NCBI RefSeq assembly: GCF_934754935.1
Contig: NZ_CAKVJB010000007.1
Coordinates: 6,393-70,392 of the forward strand
Direction: 5' to 3'
DNA length: 64,000 bases
From: an uncultured Holdemanella sp.
GTDB lineage: Bacteria; Bacillota_I; Bacilli_A; Erysipelotrichales; Erysipelotrichaceae
Shown: piece by piece, positions 18,757-27,860 of the stretch
Layout of the letters: every line of letters begins with the position of its first letter
Position numbering within the stretch: position 1 is the first letter of the stretch
The notes under the pieces: model-generated
What the model was told of the DNA's origin: nothing
The model's input: the letters and a program-made list of their open reading frames with translations, nothing else
Database searches by the model: none
Position numbers and translations under genes: made by a program

Positions 18757-20999
18757 TGGAAAAAAATAATTTAAAGGATATTTCATCTATAGAGAATCGA
18801 TTAGAAGAATTAAAAAAAGAAAAAGAAGAATTACTACAAACTGTATCTAAAATTGATGGTGCGTATTTAAGTTCATATGAGATTCGTCCTACTGGACGTC
18901 ATTTATTAACGATAGGTGAAGATTTAATTCAAGATCAATATGCAGCTATTGTTGAGCTCGTAAAGAATTGTTATGATGCAGATTCTCCTGATGCAACGAT
19001 TGTATTTAAGAAAATACTTGATGAAGATTGTCTTGAAATACGAATAGAGGATCATGGACATGGAATGTCAACAGAAGATGTTATCAATAAATGGCTTGTT
19101 CCATCAACAAATTACAAATTAGAAGCTCGTAAAAGCCCACGTGGACGTATTATGCAAGGACGGAAAGGTATAGGAAGATATGCATCTAGTATATTAGCGG
19201 ATGATTTAACTTTAATTACGATTGACAAAAATGGAATAGAAACGACTGCGTATATTCAATGGCATGAAATCTCTAAATATAAATATTTAGATCAAATTAA
19301 GATTCCGGTAAAAAGAAGGCAAACAGAAAAATCGTCAGGTACTACTTTAATTATGCGTTCTAAGTTAAGTGAAAATAACTATTGGAATGATGACAGAATA
19401 AATAAATTAAGGTTTGAATTAAAAAAATTAATTCCACCTAAACCAGATAATTTAATAGAAGAGGAGTTTAAAATATTTCTTAAATTTGTAAATTTTTATG
19501 ATAATGAAGTAACAGAAGAAACTATTAATCCGTATCCAATTTTAGATTATTATGATTATCGTATTTATGGAAAGGTATCAAAAGATGGCATAGGAGATCT
19601 TTTCTATGAAAATCATAAAATAAAGAATGCTGCTATTGAAAAGATTGAATTAAATAAAGGAAATACACAATGTGGTGCTATCGAGATAGATATTCGTGTC
19701 TATGATCGTGATAAAGATTCAATTAATCAATTGATTTCTAGAGGTTTACGTGATGAGAATGGTAATTATGTAAGCAAACTACAAGCTCGTCATTTATTGG
19801 ATAGTGTAAACGGTATTGGAGTATATAGAAATGGATTTAGAATACGTCCATTGGGAGATCCTGAGTTTGATTGGTTAAAATTAGGTGGACGGCGTGTGCA
19901 AAATCCTTCAATGAGAATAGGAAGTAATCAGGTTGTTGGTTATGTACATATTCAGTCAGAAGAAGACTCAGGGCTAGAAGAAAAAAGTGCTCGCGATGGC
20001 TTAAAAAATAATGAAGCTTATGAAGCTTTAAAGAGAATAACTATTGATATAATTAGAGAATTAGAAGCCAAACGATTTAATTTTAGACGACAAATGGACA
20101 TATCACTAAATTCCAATAAGAATAAATGGAAAATCGAAAAATTATATAGCACAGATTTAAGTGATTCAGTATCTAAAACATTAAAAACGGCGGAAGTATC
20201 TGAAGATTTGATTAATCAAATTTCAGACATTATTTCTAAAGACAATATTAAGAAGAATGAATATTTTGATGATATTAAACAAGAATTAGCTATTTACCAA
20301 GGACAAGCAACTTTAGGGAAAATAATTAATATAATTTTACATGAAGGAAGACGTCCACTTAGTTATTTTAAAAATCAAATACCGAATCTTGAGTTTTATA
20401 TTGATGAATTTGCTAAAAAAAGAGATGATTATTCTTATGAAAAAATCAGAAAAATAGCGAACGGTATTGGCGAGAATGCTCAGACTTTTGTAAAATTATT
20501 TAGTCGTTTAGATCCTTTAGCTGCTAAAAAGCGAGAAACAAAACATGATTTTTCAATTTGTGATGCTATTGAAGATGCGTTAGATATTTATAAAACAGAA
20601 CTAGAAAATAATGATATACATATAGATTTACAGTATAGTGAGAATATTGTTTTAAATGGATGGAAAGAAGATATATTTTCTATTTTTGTAAATTTAATAG
20701 ACAATAGTATATATTGGATGTTAGAAAAAGAATGCAAAGTTAAGAAAATTAGCATAAATGGTATAGTAGAATCAAATGGTTTTAAAATTGATTATTATGA
20801 TACAGGTCCAGGCATAAGTGATGAATTTTTAAATACAGGAGTAATTTTTACTCCTGAGTTTACGACAAAGCCAGACGGCATGGGACTAGGGTTGGCAATA
20901 GCTGGAGAAGCAGCAAATAGAAATGGTTTGTCAATAACCGCAGCACATATAGACAATGGTGTACATTTTATAATAAGTACACAAAGTGAGGATAGTTAA
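18756..20999 (+). CDS. Dual-GHKL protein: MORC/Hsp90-like ATPase fused to a histidine-kinase core
   Basis: 747 residues. After a short coiled coil, an N-terminal GHKL ATPase has an N-box (AAIVELVKNCYDAD), G1 (EDHGHGM) and G2 (GRKGIGRYAS), as in MutL/Hsp90/MORC proteins linked to restriction-modification. A second, histidine-kinase-type module follows: LHEGRRPL with His529 as candidate phosphoacceptor, an N-box FVNLIDNSIYWML, DTGPGIS, and a F/G2 region ending DGMGLGLAIAGEA. There is no membrane segment, so it should be cytosolic. ATG 18756 overlaps the methyltransferase stop (TAATG), with GGAGGTG 5 nt upstream. The next gene encodes a receiver domain, its obvious partner. Confidence 0.85.
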   Translation: MEKNNLKDISSIENRLEELKKEKEELLQTVSKIDGAYLSSYEIRPTGRHLLTIGEDLIQDQYAAIVELVKNCYDADSPDATIVFKKILDEDCLEIRIEDHGHGMSTEDVINKWLVPSTNYKLEARKSPRGRIMQGRKGIGRYASSILADDLTLITIDKNGIETTAYIQWHEISKYKYLDQIKIPVKRRQTEKSSGTTLIMRSKLSENNYWNDDRINKLRFELKKLIPPKPDNLIEEEFKIFLKFVNFYDNEVTEETINPYPILDYYDYRIYGKVSKDGIGDLFYENHKIKNAAIEKIELNKGNTQCGAIEIDIRVYDRDKDSINQLISRGLRDENGNYVSKLQARHLLDSVNGIGVYRNGFRIRPLGDPEFDWLKLGGRRVQNPSMRIGSNQVVGYVHIQSEEDSGLEEKSARDGLKNNEAYEALKRITIDIIRELEAKRFNFRRQMDISLNSNKNKWKIEKLYSTDLSDSVSKTLKTAEVSEDLINQISDIISKDNIKKNEYFDDIKQELAIYQGQATLGKIINIILHEGRRPLSYFKNQIPNLEFYIDEFAKKRDDYSYEKIRKIANGIGENAQTFVKLFSRLDPLAAKKRETKHDFSICDAIEDALDIYKTELENNDIHIDLQYSENIVLNGWKEDIFSIFVNLIDNSIYWMLEKECKVKKISINGIVESNGFKIDYYDTGPGISDEFLNTGVIFTPEFTTKPDGMGLGLAIAGEAANRNGLSITAAHIDNGVHFIISTQSEDS

Positions 21000-22127
21000 A
21001 TGTATAATTTTTTACTCATAGACGATTATAAAGGTGAAATAGATTCCTTTAAAGATACTATTGAAGTTTTAAATAAAAAAAAAGGGGAGATTTTTTATAA
21101 TTTAGCCATAGCAGATAGTTTTGCGTCTGGGATGGAAAAAATCAATGAAACATTCGATGGGATTATAGTAGATATACAATTAGATAACAATAAAAGTGGA
21201 AATGAAATCATTGATGAAATCATGAAAAAAACTCGAGTTCCAGTTGTTGTGTATACAGCTACTCCAGATGTACGAGATGATTTAGAGTCGATTGTGAAAG
21301 TTTGTAAAAAAAGTGAAATTTCCCAAGAAGAAATAATTAATTATTTGTGTGATATTTTGGATACAGGTTTATTTAATGTACTTGGAAGAATGGGTATTAT
21401 TGAACAGAAAATGACAGAAATTTTTTGGGAAAATTTATATCCATTACGAGAATTATGGATGGAATATAAATCTAAGGATATAAATACAGAGAAAGTGCTC
21501 TTAAGATATGCTCTTGCAAATATACAGGAGCACTTTGATATAACAGACAATGGCACTGAAATGTCTGATAACATTTATTTGACAGAAGAAATGTATATTA
21601 AATATATAAATACTGTTGATTCTGTTAATAGAGTGCAAACTGGTGCAATTGTAAAAGGTAAAGATGAGAATGAAAAGTATTTTATAATTTTATCACCTCC
21701 GTGTGATTTAGTTCTTCATAAGGGTAAATTTAAAAGTGATAGAATTTTGCTTTGTGAAATAGATAGCTATGACGATTTGAATAAAAATTTAATTTCAAAG
21801 GCTACCAATTCGAAGGATAAACAAAAAAGAATTGAAGAAATAATACAAAATAATCGAACAAGATACTATCACTGGCTACCTAGAAATATTTTATTTGAAG
21901 GTGGATTTATAAATTTTAGAAAAGTATCATCTTATTCACAGGAAGATTTTAATGAAAAATTTATGGAACCTAAATTTAAAGTACAGGAAGCTTTTGTTAA
22001 AAATATTTTAAATCGTTTTTCATCATTTTATGGAAGACAGGGACAACCTGATTTTGATTTTACAAATGAACTTAAGACGAATAAAGATATATTTAGAAAG
22101 TTGAAATCTGAGGAGGTTAGTCTATGA
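21000..22127 (+). CDS. Receiver-domain protein with unknown C-terminal domain
   Basis: 375 residues. Residues 1-115 form a response-regulator receiver: acidic Asp8-Asp9, phosphoacceptor Asp58 in IIVDIQLD, Thr86/Thr88 in VVVYTAT, and Lys103/104. No DNA-binding helix-turn-helix follows. The C-terminal 250 residues contain TGAIVKG and EKYFIILSPPCDLVLHKGK (Cys235-Asp236), resembling an SH3-like barrel seen in uncharacterised proteins with a CD motif; I cannot name it. The ATG follows the previous stop directly. It is the likely phosphorylation target and effector of the dual-GHKL protein. Confidence 0.8.
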   Translation: MYNFLLIDDYKGEIDSFKDTIEVLNKKKGEIFYNLAIADSFASGMEKINETFDGIIVDIQLDNNKSGNEIIDEIMKKTRVPVVVYTATPDVRDDLESIVKVCKKSEISQEEIINYLCDILDTGLFNVLGRMGIIEQKMTEIFWENLYPLRELWMEYKSKDINTEKVLLRYALANIQEHFDITDNGTEMSDNIYLTEEMYIKYINTVDSVNRVQTGAIVKGKDENEKYFIILSPPCDLVLHKGKFKSDRILLCEIDSYDDLNKNLISKATNSKDKQKRIEEIIQNNRTRYYHWLPRNILFEGGFINFRKVSSYSQEDFNEKFMEPKFKVQEAFVKNILNRFSSFYGRQGQPDFDFTNELKTNKDIFRKLKSEEVSL

Positions 22128-23164
22128 TTATAAAAACTATATTTGTTACTGGTGCATCAGGATTTATTGGATCCAATTTATGTAAGAGGATTTTAAAAGA
22201 GGATTCTGAATGTAAGGTTATCGGTTTAGATAACATGAATGATTATTATGATGTGCGTATTAAGGAGGCTAGATTAAATGAATTGTCTGGTTATTCGAAT
22301 TATACGTTTATTAAGGGAAACTTAGCAGATAAGGAATTGATTGATTCAATCTTTGATAAGTATCATCCTAGTATTGTAGTTAATTTGGGTGCTCAGGCTG
22401 GTGTTCGTTATTCTATTACGAATCCAGATGCATATATTGAAAGTAATATGTTGGGTTTCTACAATATTTTAGAGGCTTGTAGAAATTATCCAGTAGAACA
22501 TTTAGTATATGCTTCTAGTAGTAGTGTATATGGATCGAATAAAAAGGTTCCTTATAGTACGGATGATAAGGTGGATAATCCAGTTAGTTTATATGCAGCA
22601 ACTAAGAAGAGTAATGAATTAATGGCTCATGCGTATTCTAAGTTATACAATATTCCTAGTACAGGATTAAGATTCTTTACTGTATATGGTCCTGCTGGAC
22701 GTCCAGACATGGCTTATTTTGGATTTACAAATAAACTAGTGAATGGAGATACGATTAAGATTTTTAATTATGGAAATTGTAAGCGTGATTTCACATATGT
22801 AGATGATATTGTAGAAGGTGTTATTCGAGTTATGAATAAAGCTCCAGAAAAGAAGAATGGTGAAGATGGACTTCCTATTCCACCTTATGCTATCTACAAT
22901 ATTGGTAATAGTAATCCAGAAAACTTATTAGACTTTGTACAAATTCTTTCTGAAGAATTAGTAAGAGCAGGTGTATTACCTGAAGATTATGATTTTGAAG
23001 CTCATAAAGAATTAGTGGCTATGCAACCAGGGGATGTACCAGTAACATATGCTGATACGAGTGCTTTAGAAAGAGATTTTGGCTTTAAACCACATACTCC
23101 ATTAAGAGAAGGCTTAAGAAAATTTGCAGAATGGTATAAAGAATTTTATATGAAAGAAGACTAG
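22124..23164 (+). CDS. capI: UDP-glucuronate 4-epimerase (CapI-like)
   Basis: 346 residues of the extended SDR family: GASGFIGSNLC, the characteristic LDNMNDYYDVRIKEARL of UDP-glucuronate epimerases, SSSSVYG, and catalytic SLYAATKKSNE. It converts UDP-GlcA to UDP-GalA for the capsule; the UDP-GlcA would come from the dehydrogenase at 28076-29308. The start overlaps the receiver gene stop by 4 nt (ATGA) with GAGGAGG upstream, so its expression appears coupled to the defence-like unit. Confidence 0.9.
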   Translation: MIIKTIFVTGASGFIGSNLCKRILKEDSECKVIGLDNMNDYYDVRIKEARLNELSGYSNYTFIKGNLADKELIDSIFDKYHPSIVVNLGAQAGVRYSITNPDAYIESNMLGFYNILEACRNYPVEHLVYASSSSVYGSNKKVPYSTDDKVDNPVSLYAATKKSNELMAHAYSKLYNIPSTGLRFFTVYGPAGRPDMAYFGFTNKLVNGDTIKIFNYGNCKRDFTYVDDIVEGVIRVMNKAPEKKNGEDGLPIPPYAIYNIGNSNPENLLDFVQILSEELVRAGVLPEDYDFEAHKELVAMQPGDVPVTYADTSALERDFGFKPHTPLREGLRKFAEWYKEFYMKED

Positions 23165-23167
23165 TTC

Positions 23168-23224
23168 TTCTTTTTATTGAATGTAAATTGGTTGAATGGA
23201 TCAGTTTATATTCAATAAAAAGAA
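23168..23224. repeat. 20-bp inverted repeat with 17-nt loop
   Basis: The arms at 23168-23187 and 23205-23224 are complementary over 20 bp, with one G-T pair. The stem is AT-rich, and the arms begin TTCTTTTTATTG and end CAATAAAAAGAA. It begins 3 nt after the epimerase stop. It could be a terminator or the scar of a mobile insertion at the border with the SIR2 gene. Confidence 0.7.
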
Positions 23225-23269
23225 ACACTAAAATTTATCAAGTATATGAGAATTGTTAGAGGTTAAGAG

Positions 23270-24733
23270 ATGGCAAATATAGATATAAAAGAAAAGATGT
23301 TTGATTTATTAAATAACACTAAAGGTTTATATTCTTATATCGCAATAGAGAAGTTAGTGACTGTTATGATCACTGATTACGTTAAATCTCAAAATAAACA
23401 TGTTATAGAAAACCATTACAAAGGTCCTGATATGATTTTACCGGTTGGAATCGATGATGAAGAAGGTTGTATTGCTGTTGAAATTAAAAGTATGAGACAA
23501 AAACAGATGAGTCTAAAAGTTATATATGACACAATTACACGATTTGCGTTTGATAGAGGAGAAATAAATAAACTTTTAATAATTTTTGTTAATGAATTAC
23601 CATCTGAAATAAGAGAACGTATAAAAGAAAAAGAAGAGCAATTAAATTTCGAATTGATAATTTGGGATATTGATGATTTAGTTCGTATATTCAGTAAAAA
23701 TGAGATTTTGTTTTTTGATACTTATAATAATTTAAACTCGATTTTATTAAGGGACACAGTCCAATCTGGAATCAAAGCTAATAATGATGATTATTTAATA
23801 AAAAGAAAAAAATATATTGAACAATTGAAAAGTCAATATAAAAAAGATAATATAGTACTTTTTGTTGGAGCTGGAGCATCTTATGCGGCCAATATACCAA
23901 CATGGAATAGTTTAATATCTGAATTATATGTTTCTTTAATTGATAAGCTATTAAAAACTCATCAAATCGAAATAAATGACGAAGATAAGGAGAAAATAAA
24001 AGAATCAGTAATTAATCAGAATGGAAACTCCCCCTTAATTCAAACAAGATTTTTAAAAAATAGTTTTAAGGAAAATTTTGATGAATCCGTTAGAGAGATT
24101 TTATATAAAAATGTTGTAGAGGCATCAGGCTTATTAGAAGAAATTGGACAACTATGTATACCTAATAGAGGTAAATTAGGTATTCGAGCTATAATTGATT
24201 ATAATTTTGATGATTTAATTGAAAAAAATTTAAAAAGGCTAAGAGTAAAACATCAATCCATATATGCAGAAGCAATGCATCCAGATTTGGATGCATTGGG
24301 TGTGTATCATGTACATGGCTTTTTACCACAAGACAAAGAAGATTATAATGATTTGGGAAATACATTATTAGTATTTTCTGAAGATGGATATCATAAATTG
24401 ATGTTAGATCCATATAATTGGGCTAATATTAGTCAATTAAATTTTATGGTAAATAATACGTGTTTATTCATAGGATTATCTATGACGGATCCGAATATGA
24501 GGCGCTTATTAGAAATAGCAGCTCAAAAAAAATATGATGATGATTTATGCCAACATTATGTCATTATGCGACGATTTAAAATAAATAATTCTGGAAAATC
24601 TGAATCAATAAAGCGCTTTGAAAATGTAAATGAGTCATTACAAGAGGATTTTTTCAAAAGCTTAGGAGTAAATGTTATTTGGGTTAATGACTATGATGAA
24701 ATTCCAAATCTATTAAAACAAATAAAAAGCTAA
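23270..24733 (+). CDS. PD-(D/E)XK nuclease-SIR2 fusion protein (defence)
   Basis: 487 residues. The first 160 form a restriction-endonuclease-like fold with KGPDMILPVG (Asp54) and CIAVEIKSM (Glu71, Lys73). From about 190 a SIR2 domain follows: NIVLFVGAGASYAANIPTW (NAD loop), IDYNFDDLIEKN (Asn312), YHVHGF (His349) and FIGLSMTDPNMRRL. SIR2 domains in phage defence degrade NAD; the N-terminal nuclease may sense or cut DNA. Whether it acts alone is unknown. It is separated from its neighbours by short gaps and is not overlapped, so it may be a single-gene system. Confidence 0.85.
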   Translation: MANIDIKEKMFDLLNNTKGLYSYIAIEKLVTVMITDYVKSQNKHVIENHYKGPDMILPVGIDDEEGCIAVEIKSMRQKQMSLKVIYDTITRFAFDRGEINKLLIIFVNELPSEIRERIKEKEEQLNFELIIWDIDDLVRIFSKNEILFFDTYNNLNSILLRDTVQSGIKANNDDYLIKRKKYIEQLKSQYKKDNIVLFVGAGASYAANIPTWNSLISELYVSLIDKLLKTHQIEINDEDKEKIKESVINQNGNSPLIQTRFLKNSFKENFDESVREILYKNVVEASGLLEEIGQLCIPNRGKLGIRAIIDYNFDDLIEKNLKRLRVKHQSIYAEAMHPDLDALGVYHVHGFLPQDKEDYNDLGNTLLVFSEDGYHKLMLDPYNWANISQLNFMVNNTCLFIGLSMTDPNMRRLLEIAAQKKYDDDLCQHYVIMRRFKINNSGKSESIKRFENVNESLQEDFFKSLGVNVIWVNDYDEIPNLLKQIKS

Positions 24734-24789
24734 TATTTTGAAATACTAGTATATTTGTAAAATGATGTTTTTTATTGAGAGGAGAAACA

Positions 24790-25593
24790 ATGTCAAATAA
24801 CTTTCATAATACCGATAAATCTGGAAAACCTAATATATCTAATGACATACCAGAATCTGTTTTGTCTGCAAATACTTTTTTTCATTATGTTGATAAAATT
24901 AAATATATTTATGAAATACTTGATACACAACAAATAAGTCCTCGATTTACAAGAGAAGATTATTCAATGTTTAATATAGGCTTTGATGATTTGTATATTG
25001 CAGAAAAGTGTTTTTGTGATATTCTTTTACATCAAGTAAAAGAGCATAAAAAAGAATATGGGAATTATTGTATTGGTTTTAGTAAAGAATGGGGATTATC
25101 AAAGGGTTTGCAGCCAGTTATTTATTTCAATAAACAAGATAATGAATTTCTATCAATGATTGAAAGAAATTTTAAAACATTAGACAGTCTTTCTGATGAT
25201 GAAGCAGATATTATGGGAGATATTCTTGGATATAATTTAAAGTATTATAAACCGGTATACGGTAGAGATTTAAAAACAAACAAAAATAAAATATTTATGG
25301 ATGAAAAAGAATGGAGATATGTTCCAAATATTGATTTAGATTTTTCAGAAGTTCTCACAGAGGATGATTTAGCATTTACTAACTCAACAGTTAGAGAAAC
25401 ATATAATAAAATAATTAGTGAAATCTATGCTTTGAACTTTGAATATTCAGATATTAAATATTTAATCGTTAATAAAAAGTCCCAAATACAGAGCATGGTA
25501 AAACATATTGATAGATTAATTGTTTCGAATGACGTAAAAAATTTATTAAAGACACGAATTTTATCTTGGGAAGAAATAGAAGGAGATTTATAA
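24790..25593 (+). CDS. AbiGi-family abortive-infection antitoxin
   Basis: 267 residues. The segments NTFFHYVDKIKYIYEIL, PRFTREDYSMFN, CFCDILLHQVKEH and YGNYCIGFSKEWGLSKGLQP match the AbiGi family (antitoxin of the lactococcal AbiG abortive infection system) as I know it. ATG 24790 follows GAGAGGAG; an in-frame TTG 24775 overlaps the RBS and is rejected. The toxin-like partner starts on the last base of its stop codon, and length and order match AbiG. Very AT-rich. Confidence 0.85.
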   Translation: MSNNFHNTDKSGKPNISNDIPESVLSANTFFHYVDKIKYIYEILDTQQISPRFTREDYSMFNIGFDDLYIAEKCFCDILLHQVKEHKKEYGNYCIGFSKEWGLSKGLQPVIYFNKQDNEFLSMIERNFKTLDSLSDDEADIMGDILGYNLKYYKPVYGRDLKTNKNKIFMDEKEWRYVPNIDLDFSEVLTEDDLAFTNSTVRETYNKIISEIYALNFEYSDIKYLIVNKKSQIQSMVKHIDRLIVSNDVKNLLKTRILSWEEIEGDL

Positions 25594-26798
25594 TGGCTAA
25601 ATTTTCTAAAAATTTTAAAAAAAATGCACATAACGATAAACTACCAGAATCTGTGTTAAGAGAAATAAATAAGCAGTTTAAGAATTTTGAATATGAAGAA
25701 AATAAAAGTGCGTATATATTGGTTCCAAAGAATAAAGGTACTTTAAGTTTTGTTGATTTTGAAATCATTAATAAGAAACTTTATCAAAATAAATTGAAAA
25801 AAGAAAATCCTTCTTTTGATGAGATTTATTCTTATTCATATAATTCTCAAAAGAGTTTTGATTTAAAAGAAAAAGAGAATTCTTATATAGTTGTAGATGG
25901 GCAGAAAAAAAAATTGTCCGATTTAGTAATTTCAAAATATAATATTGTAAAAGGAACTGAAAAACTAACTATAACACCTGAAGCCATGAATGAATCTTAT
26001 TATTTTTTTATAGGAACCAGTAAAACAAATGGTATAAAAAGACATTTTGCACGTCGTCCTATTGATTCAGCAAAAGCACTCAAATATGAGAGTATAGATT
26101 CAAATGAAAAAATACATATTAAAATGATTTTAGAAAATCATATTATTGGAATTAGTTTAACATTAGTTGATGAAAATATTCATAGTGCTCAGGATTATCT
26201 GGATTGTCTAGAAGAAATAAATCAACTATATAAAAATTTCTATTTTAATAATGCGGGTCCAATTTCTTTTAAGAATAGAAAAAGCGAAAATATATCAAAA
26301 TTAATTTACTATTATAAGAAAATTGTTGAATTAGAGCAAATTTTAAATTTAAAATTCGAAATTGAACAACATGCAGTTACTGTAGCAGATTTCAAAAACA
26401 TGGAAATTTTGTATCGTAGTTTAATTGAAAAAAAGCCTTGGAGAATAAAGGAAAAGTTAAAAAATGTGAAATACGATTGGCCACAAACACCAGATGAAAT
26501 AAAAGATTTATTAGAAAATAAAAAAAGAGATTTTGCCCTTAGTTTTGAGAATAAAGAAAGCATAACATTATGCAAGATAAATTTTTCGTTGTATATGTTG
26601 TATGTATATTTTAACCTAAGTGTTTCTAATATTGAAACAATTTCTGATAATGAAAAAATAGTTTATTTTGACGTAAATAATAAAGATACATACGGAACTT
26701 GTATAGGTTTTGAATTAGAAAATGATTTAATAAACTTCATGCAAAAAGAAGATTTTCTTTCGAAATTGACCGAGGCTATAAGTTTAACAGAATCTTAA
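25593..26798 (+). CDS. AbiGii-like abortive-infection toxin
   Basis: 401 residues, close to the length of lactococcal AbiGii. The N-terminus is basic (MAKFSKNFKKNAHNDKLPES); the rest is charged and without obvious membrane segments or a clear catalytic motif that I can see. Assignment rests mainly on coupling to AbiGi (TAATG overlap, AGGAG at 25581-25585) plus family resemblance. AbiG acts as a type IV toxin-antitoxin that stops phage growth by halting the host; the molecular target of this toxin is not evident from the sequence. Confidence 0.75.
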   Translation: MAKFSKNFKKNAHNDKLPESVLREINKQFKNFEYEENKSAYILVPKNKGTLSFVDFEIINKKLYQNKLKKENPSFDEIYSYSYNSQKSFDLKEKENSYIVVDGQKKKLSDLVISKYNIVKGTEKLTITPEAMNESYYFFIGTSKTNGIKRHFARRPIDSAKALKYESIDSNEKIHIKMILENHIIGISLTLVDENIHSAQDYLDCLEEINQLYKNFYFNNAGPISFKNRKSENISKLIYYYKKIVELEQILNLKFEIEQHAVTVADFKNMEILYRSLIEKKPWRIKEKLKNVKYDWPQTPDEIKDLLENKKRDFALSFENKESITLCKINFSLYMLYVYFNLSVSNIETISDNEKIVYFDVNNKDTYGTCIGFELENDLINFMQKEDFLSKLTEAISLTES

Positions 26799-26895
26799 AA
26801 TATTTAGAAGGTGGAGAAGAGTCCTTTAAACATAAAGAGTTTGTATATGCACCTGTATTAAATAACTAACGTATTTATGATTCTTGGATAAAGTG

Positions 26896-26901
26896 TATAA
26901 T
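26896..26901 (+). promoter_or_regulatory. Candidate -10 box directly before a possibly leaderless gene
   Basis: A perfect TATAAT lies at 26896-26901, 7 nt before the ATG at 26909. No Shine-Dalgarno sequence is present in between. The -35 region (about 26873-26878) is weak. Confidence 0.5.
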
Positions 26902-26908
26902 TATTATT

Positions 26909-27808
26909 ATGAACTTACGTGATATTTTAGAGTTATTTACAAATCGGGAATTAGCAATTGCTACTTGGTTGATCTTATTTATTATTTTAATTAGTACTCT
27001 TAGTATACATAATCAAGAATTAAGAAAATCTATTTTTGATGTTTTTAAAACTTTATTAAGTAAACCATTAAGGATATTGATTATTACACTTGTTATTTAT
27101 TTTTTGGTGGTTACATATTTGTTTTCTATTCTCTCATTTTGGAAAAACACTTATTTAAAGGATATAGTATTATGGTTTACACTTAGCGGTATCTATTTTG
27201 TAATGAAAAGTGTAGATAGCGATAATAGTGGACATTACATTAGAAATTATATAAAACAGAATATACAATTTTCTATATTTATAAATTTTATTGTTAGCTA
27301 TTTTACTTTTTCTTATTTTGTAGAATTACTATTACAGTTGTTTTTGTGTTTATTGATTATTTTTAATGTATTTACGAAGGAAAAAATTGAATATAAAATT
27401 GTGTATGATTTATCAAATATATTGTTAGTTATATTGGGCTTGTATTTCTATGCAAAAGCATTTGGATCAATTTTAACTCAATACGATGAACTACTGAATT
27501 TAGATACATTTATTTCATTTTTAATCCCATTTATTTACATGATTGTTTTTATTCCACTGGCTTTCTTTTTTGAAGTTTATGCTATGTATGAAACTTTATT
27601 TTTACGATTGTCTTTTAAGACAATTAAGGATAAGAAGTTACTAAATCATAGAAAATGGGAGATTTTTAAATTATGTAAATTATCTATTCCACGAATTCGT
27701 TATTTTGAAAAGAATTTTTTATTTAAATTTTATCAAAAAATTTCAGAAGAAGAGGTCCAATCTATATATGACCAGTTTTTAAATTCTTATAAGGAAGAAT
27801 TTAAATAG
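26909..27808 (+). CDS. Uncharacterised multi-pass membrane protein
   Basis: 299 residues, about six or seven hydrophobic helices in the first 230 residues and a basic, soluble C-terminal tail of about 60 residues. I do not recognise a family. The start has no ribosome binding site and follows a TATAAT box by only 7 nt, so the mRNA may be leaderless; no alternative start is convincing. It lies directly behind the AbiG pair in a region that separates two capsule-sugar genes, so it may be defence-associated, but nothing in the sequence shows that. Confidence 0.65.
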   Translation: MNLRDILELFTNRELAIATWLILFIILISTLSIHNQELRKSIFDVFKTLLSKPLRILIITLVIYFLVVTYLFSILSFWKNTYLKDIVLWFTLSGIYFVMKSVDSDNSGHYIRNYIKQNIQFSIFINFIVSYFTFSYFVELLLQLFLCLLIIFNVFTKEKIEYKIVYDLSNILLVILGLYFYAKAFGSILTQYDELLNLDTFISFLIPFIYMIVFIPLAFFFEVYAMYETLFLRLSFKTIKDKKLLNHRKWEIFKLCKLSIPRIRYFEKNFLFKFYQKISEEEVQSIYDQFLNSYKEEFK

Positions 27809-27860
27809 TTGTTTGCACTAATGCTTTATTATTAGTTAATTAAGAAAGGAGTGATTAAAT

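Noticed and set aside
26772..26868. Out-of-frame coding-like tail ending APVLNN behind the AbiGii-like gene
   Set aside because: About 45 open codons overlap the end of the toxin gene and look somewhat protein-like, but there is no start and I cannot tie it to a family; it may be chance or the scar of a lost gene.
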